Positions 62,125-64,000 of a DNA stretch of 64,000 nucleotides are shown one piece after another. Positions within the stretch are counted from its first letter, which is position 1. Each line of letters starts with the position of its first letter. Both the position numbers and the translations under genes were made by a program. This DNA is from Candidatus Synoicihabitans palmerolidicus. GTDB lineage: Bacteria; Verrucomicrobiota; Verrucomicrobiia; Opitutales; Opitutaceae. The notes beneath the pieces were generated by a model. It saw only the letters and a list, made by a program, of their open reading frames with translations, was not told the DNA's origin and did not search any database. The stretch covers positions 434,001-498,000 of the forward strand of contig JAGGDC010000001.1 of the NCBI GenBank assembly GCA_020809425.1, given 5' to 3'.

Positions 62125-64000
62125 ACTCTCCCGGGTCGGGTTCGTGTTGACCGTGGCGCTATTTGTGGCGGGCACGTCATCGCGTGGAGCGGAGCGGTTT
62201 CCCAAGCCCGATCCGGCCGGGCAGTTCCCGGATTGGAAAATCTACGACGAGCAGGGGCGACCCTGGCGAAGTGCCAGCGAGGACTGGGTCGGTGCGAGGG
62301 AAAGGGTGCGGCAGGATGCTGTTTGGGCAAAATGGTTGGAACAGGAACGCGACGAAGTGGCGGCCTGGATGGCTGAGCCCCGCGACCGAGTGGGATGGGA
62401 GGCCGGGTGGTGGCACGATGGAGTCAGCCCGACCACCGGTGAGCGCCTGATCTGGCCGGATGAGATTCCTGGGGAGCAAGTCGACCATTTCATGACGCCC
62501 AGCGGCGAAGGCGTGGAGATCACGCCCAAGTTGCACGCCTGGTGGGTGTTGCAATAGCGCCAGAAGAACGTGGAGATGATGGTGCGGGCCGCGCGGTTGT
62601 ATCGACATTTAGAGGACGAATCGTGGGCTCGATGGGCGGCGGGGCAGAGCGATTTTTACGCGGAAAATTACAGGGATTGTAAAATCGTGCGGCCATGGAA
62701 TGCGGGGCGACTGTTTTGGCAGAGCCTGACCGAGGCCGTGTATCTCAACAAGTTTTTGGATACGGGGCGCCTGTTGGGATCACACGTTGCAAATGAGCGA
62801 CGTGAACGATGGCGGCAATCGTTATTTTACCCCGAGGTGGAGGTGCTGCGCGACACCTACCGAAAGATTCATCACATTGCGTGCTGGCAACGCGGCGCGA
62901 TGGCGCAGGTTGCGCTGCTGTTTGATGACGACGCGCTGTGGCGGAAGGCGGTGGACGGCGAATGCGGACTGCGCCAGCAGTTGGCGGAAGGCGTGACGAG
63001 CGACTATCTCTGGTTTGAGCAGTCGATGGTCTACAACAGTTACGCGACCAAGGCGTTCGGCGCGCTGTTTCTCAGTGCGGGAATGATGGGGCGGGCGGAG
63101 GCGTTGGCCGACGAAATGTCGATCGTGCAAAATCTGATGTTTTCGCAGCTCTACTATCGTTTTCAGGATGGCAAACTGCCCAACCCGGCGGATAGCGGAG
63201 CCCCGCGCACGACTCCGGACCATGATTTGTTGGCCGGCCAGTATCGGGTATTTCCCACCGCGCTGGGGTTGCAGTAAGTGGCTGATGAGAAATCGTGGGA
63301 TACCTTGCTGTAACCCTCGCCAGCCCTTCAAACCCTGCCGGATTTGCCTCCCCTGAGTGGAAGGAACCTGCACTCCAGCCGTATGGCCATCATCCGTGAC
63401 GGACCCTGCACGTGTTTCTCTACTACGGGCAACTCACCAACTCACACACGCAGGCGGAGGCGTTGAACTACACCGTCTACCACGAAGCGACTCCGCTCAC
63501 TCGTGATCCGGGCACGGTCGGATATGGTTCCCCGTTGCACAAAAACTACTTCGTGCGGGGGCTGGCGCAAAACGTGCCGCTTATCGACGAACTCGGCCAA
63601 GACCGATCGATTCTCAATGACCCGGCCGCATGGGAACAAGCGGACGGCAGCAGGCTGAGCCCAACGCGCGGCCAGCTTGAATCCTTTGCGGATCGTCCCG
63701 TGCGCGTGCAGGCGTCGCAGCCCAATTACCGTGACGGCGCGATGGCGCGGCGATCCCTGGAGATCAATGGCGCCGTGTTGACCGATGTATGTTAAATTGA
63801 ACTACAACCGGGCGAGTAGCGCGCGCTCGGGCTGGCCCTGCATCTGCAGGGGCGGGTTGATCCGGGGGAAGGCTTCACGCCGGATCCGGATTTCGCCGCC
63901 AACCGTCCGGAGCCTTTTGGTTACTGGACCCACGTATCGAAGCGAACGGAGAAGGATGAAGTGCAGCTGAAACTGCACTGTGACGGGAAGACCGTTGGGG
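62078..64000 (+). CDS. heparinase II/III-like polysaccharide lyase, disrupted and partial
   Basis: ATG 62078 (MKILNRLPSIFAVWSELSRV) overlaps the cytochrome gene. A signal peptide ends near SSRGAE. The all-alpha toroid part contains EVAAWMAEPRDRVGWEAGWW. A TAG at 62555-62557 stands where Trp is likely (WWVLQ-stop-RQKNVEMM). It continues DCKIVRPWNAGRLFWQSLTE, DYLWFEQSMVYNSYATKAFG (active-site-like Tyr/His region) and DHDLLAGQYRVFPTALGLQ. After further stops (63275-63277 and about 63311) and a shift near 63410, the beta-sandwich shows FLYYGQLTNSHTQAEALNYT and PGTVGYGSPLHKNYF. It leaves the window at 64000. It probably depolymerises a uronic-acid polysaccharide. Confidence 0.75.

Overview
The window is GC-rich bacterial DNA that looks like a member of the Verrucomicrobiota, probably Opitutales/Opitutaceae. 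This is an inference from gene content: two TonB-dependent receptors, CBM9/FN3 exoproteins, a heparinase-like lyase, a DUF6797/cytochrome c protein, a methyltransferase-GT2 fusion and the DUF294-exonuclease pair. No rRNA or tRNA gene was seen, so the placement is untested. Almost every gene longer than about 600 bp carries single-base frameshifts and/or in-frame stops. Some are clearly biological decay (IS-truncated genes, chimeric ORFs, a repeat-mediated deletion). Others sit in homopolymers and could be read errors. For split genes I give the full extent over which family similarity continues.

Region 1 (1-6.5 kb) is a decayed defence island on the minus strand: the start of a type I methyltransferase (hsdM), an AbiE-type toxin-antitoxin pair, a Phd-like antitoxin with a zeta-type toxin kinase, and an hsdR remnant whose 5' end is present twice, flanking the Phd-zeta cassette. 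Region 2 (6.7-10.5 kb) holds a small membrane protein and a TonB-dependent receptor preceded by a TPP (thiamin) riboswitch. The receptor gene contains an approximately 860-bp array of NNC codons (mainly GCC, GAC and AAC), the most unusual structure in the window. An IS701-type element and a small inverted-repeat element follow (10.7-12.2 kb).

Region 3 (12.3-20.2 kb) is an uptake/oxidation cluster: a TetR regulator divergent from a second TonB-dependent receptor, a secreted double-SnoaL protein, two Rieske oxygenases, an NMT1/THI5-like binding protein fused to one of them, and an ABC permease. Region 4 (20.2-28.3 kb) has an acetyltransferase, an RRM protein, a truncated haemoglobin, an AraC/GyrI-like regulator, and a cluster of aldehyde dehydrogenase, C45 Ntn-hydrolase, ATP-grasp ligase and a truncated Orn/Lys/Arg decarboxylase. 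An IS remnant follows. Region 5 (30.1-38.9 kb) is a surface-glycan cluster: a PMT-like membrane glycosyltransferase, a methyltransferase-GT2 fusion, GT4, GT2 and coiled-coil proteins, and UDP-galactopyranose mutase.

Region 6 (39.1-52 kb) is an IS hotspot. Two inverted copies of an ISAs1-like element, whose transposase carries an N-terminal DruA/DUF4338 domain, bracket 6.4 kb of chromosomal genes (truncated DnaQ-like exonuclease, DUF294 sensor, hypothetical envelope proteins). IS3 and IS630 elements lie beyond the second copy. Region 7 (52-64 kb) is a polysaccharide-use locus: an SSS symporter, a CBM9-FN3 repeat exoprotein plus a stand-alone paralogue of its C-terminal module, a LacI regulator, a GH42-like/cytochrome c chimera and a heparinase II/III-like protein running off the right edge.
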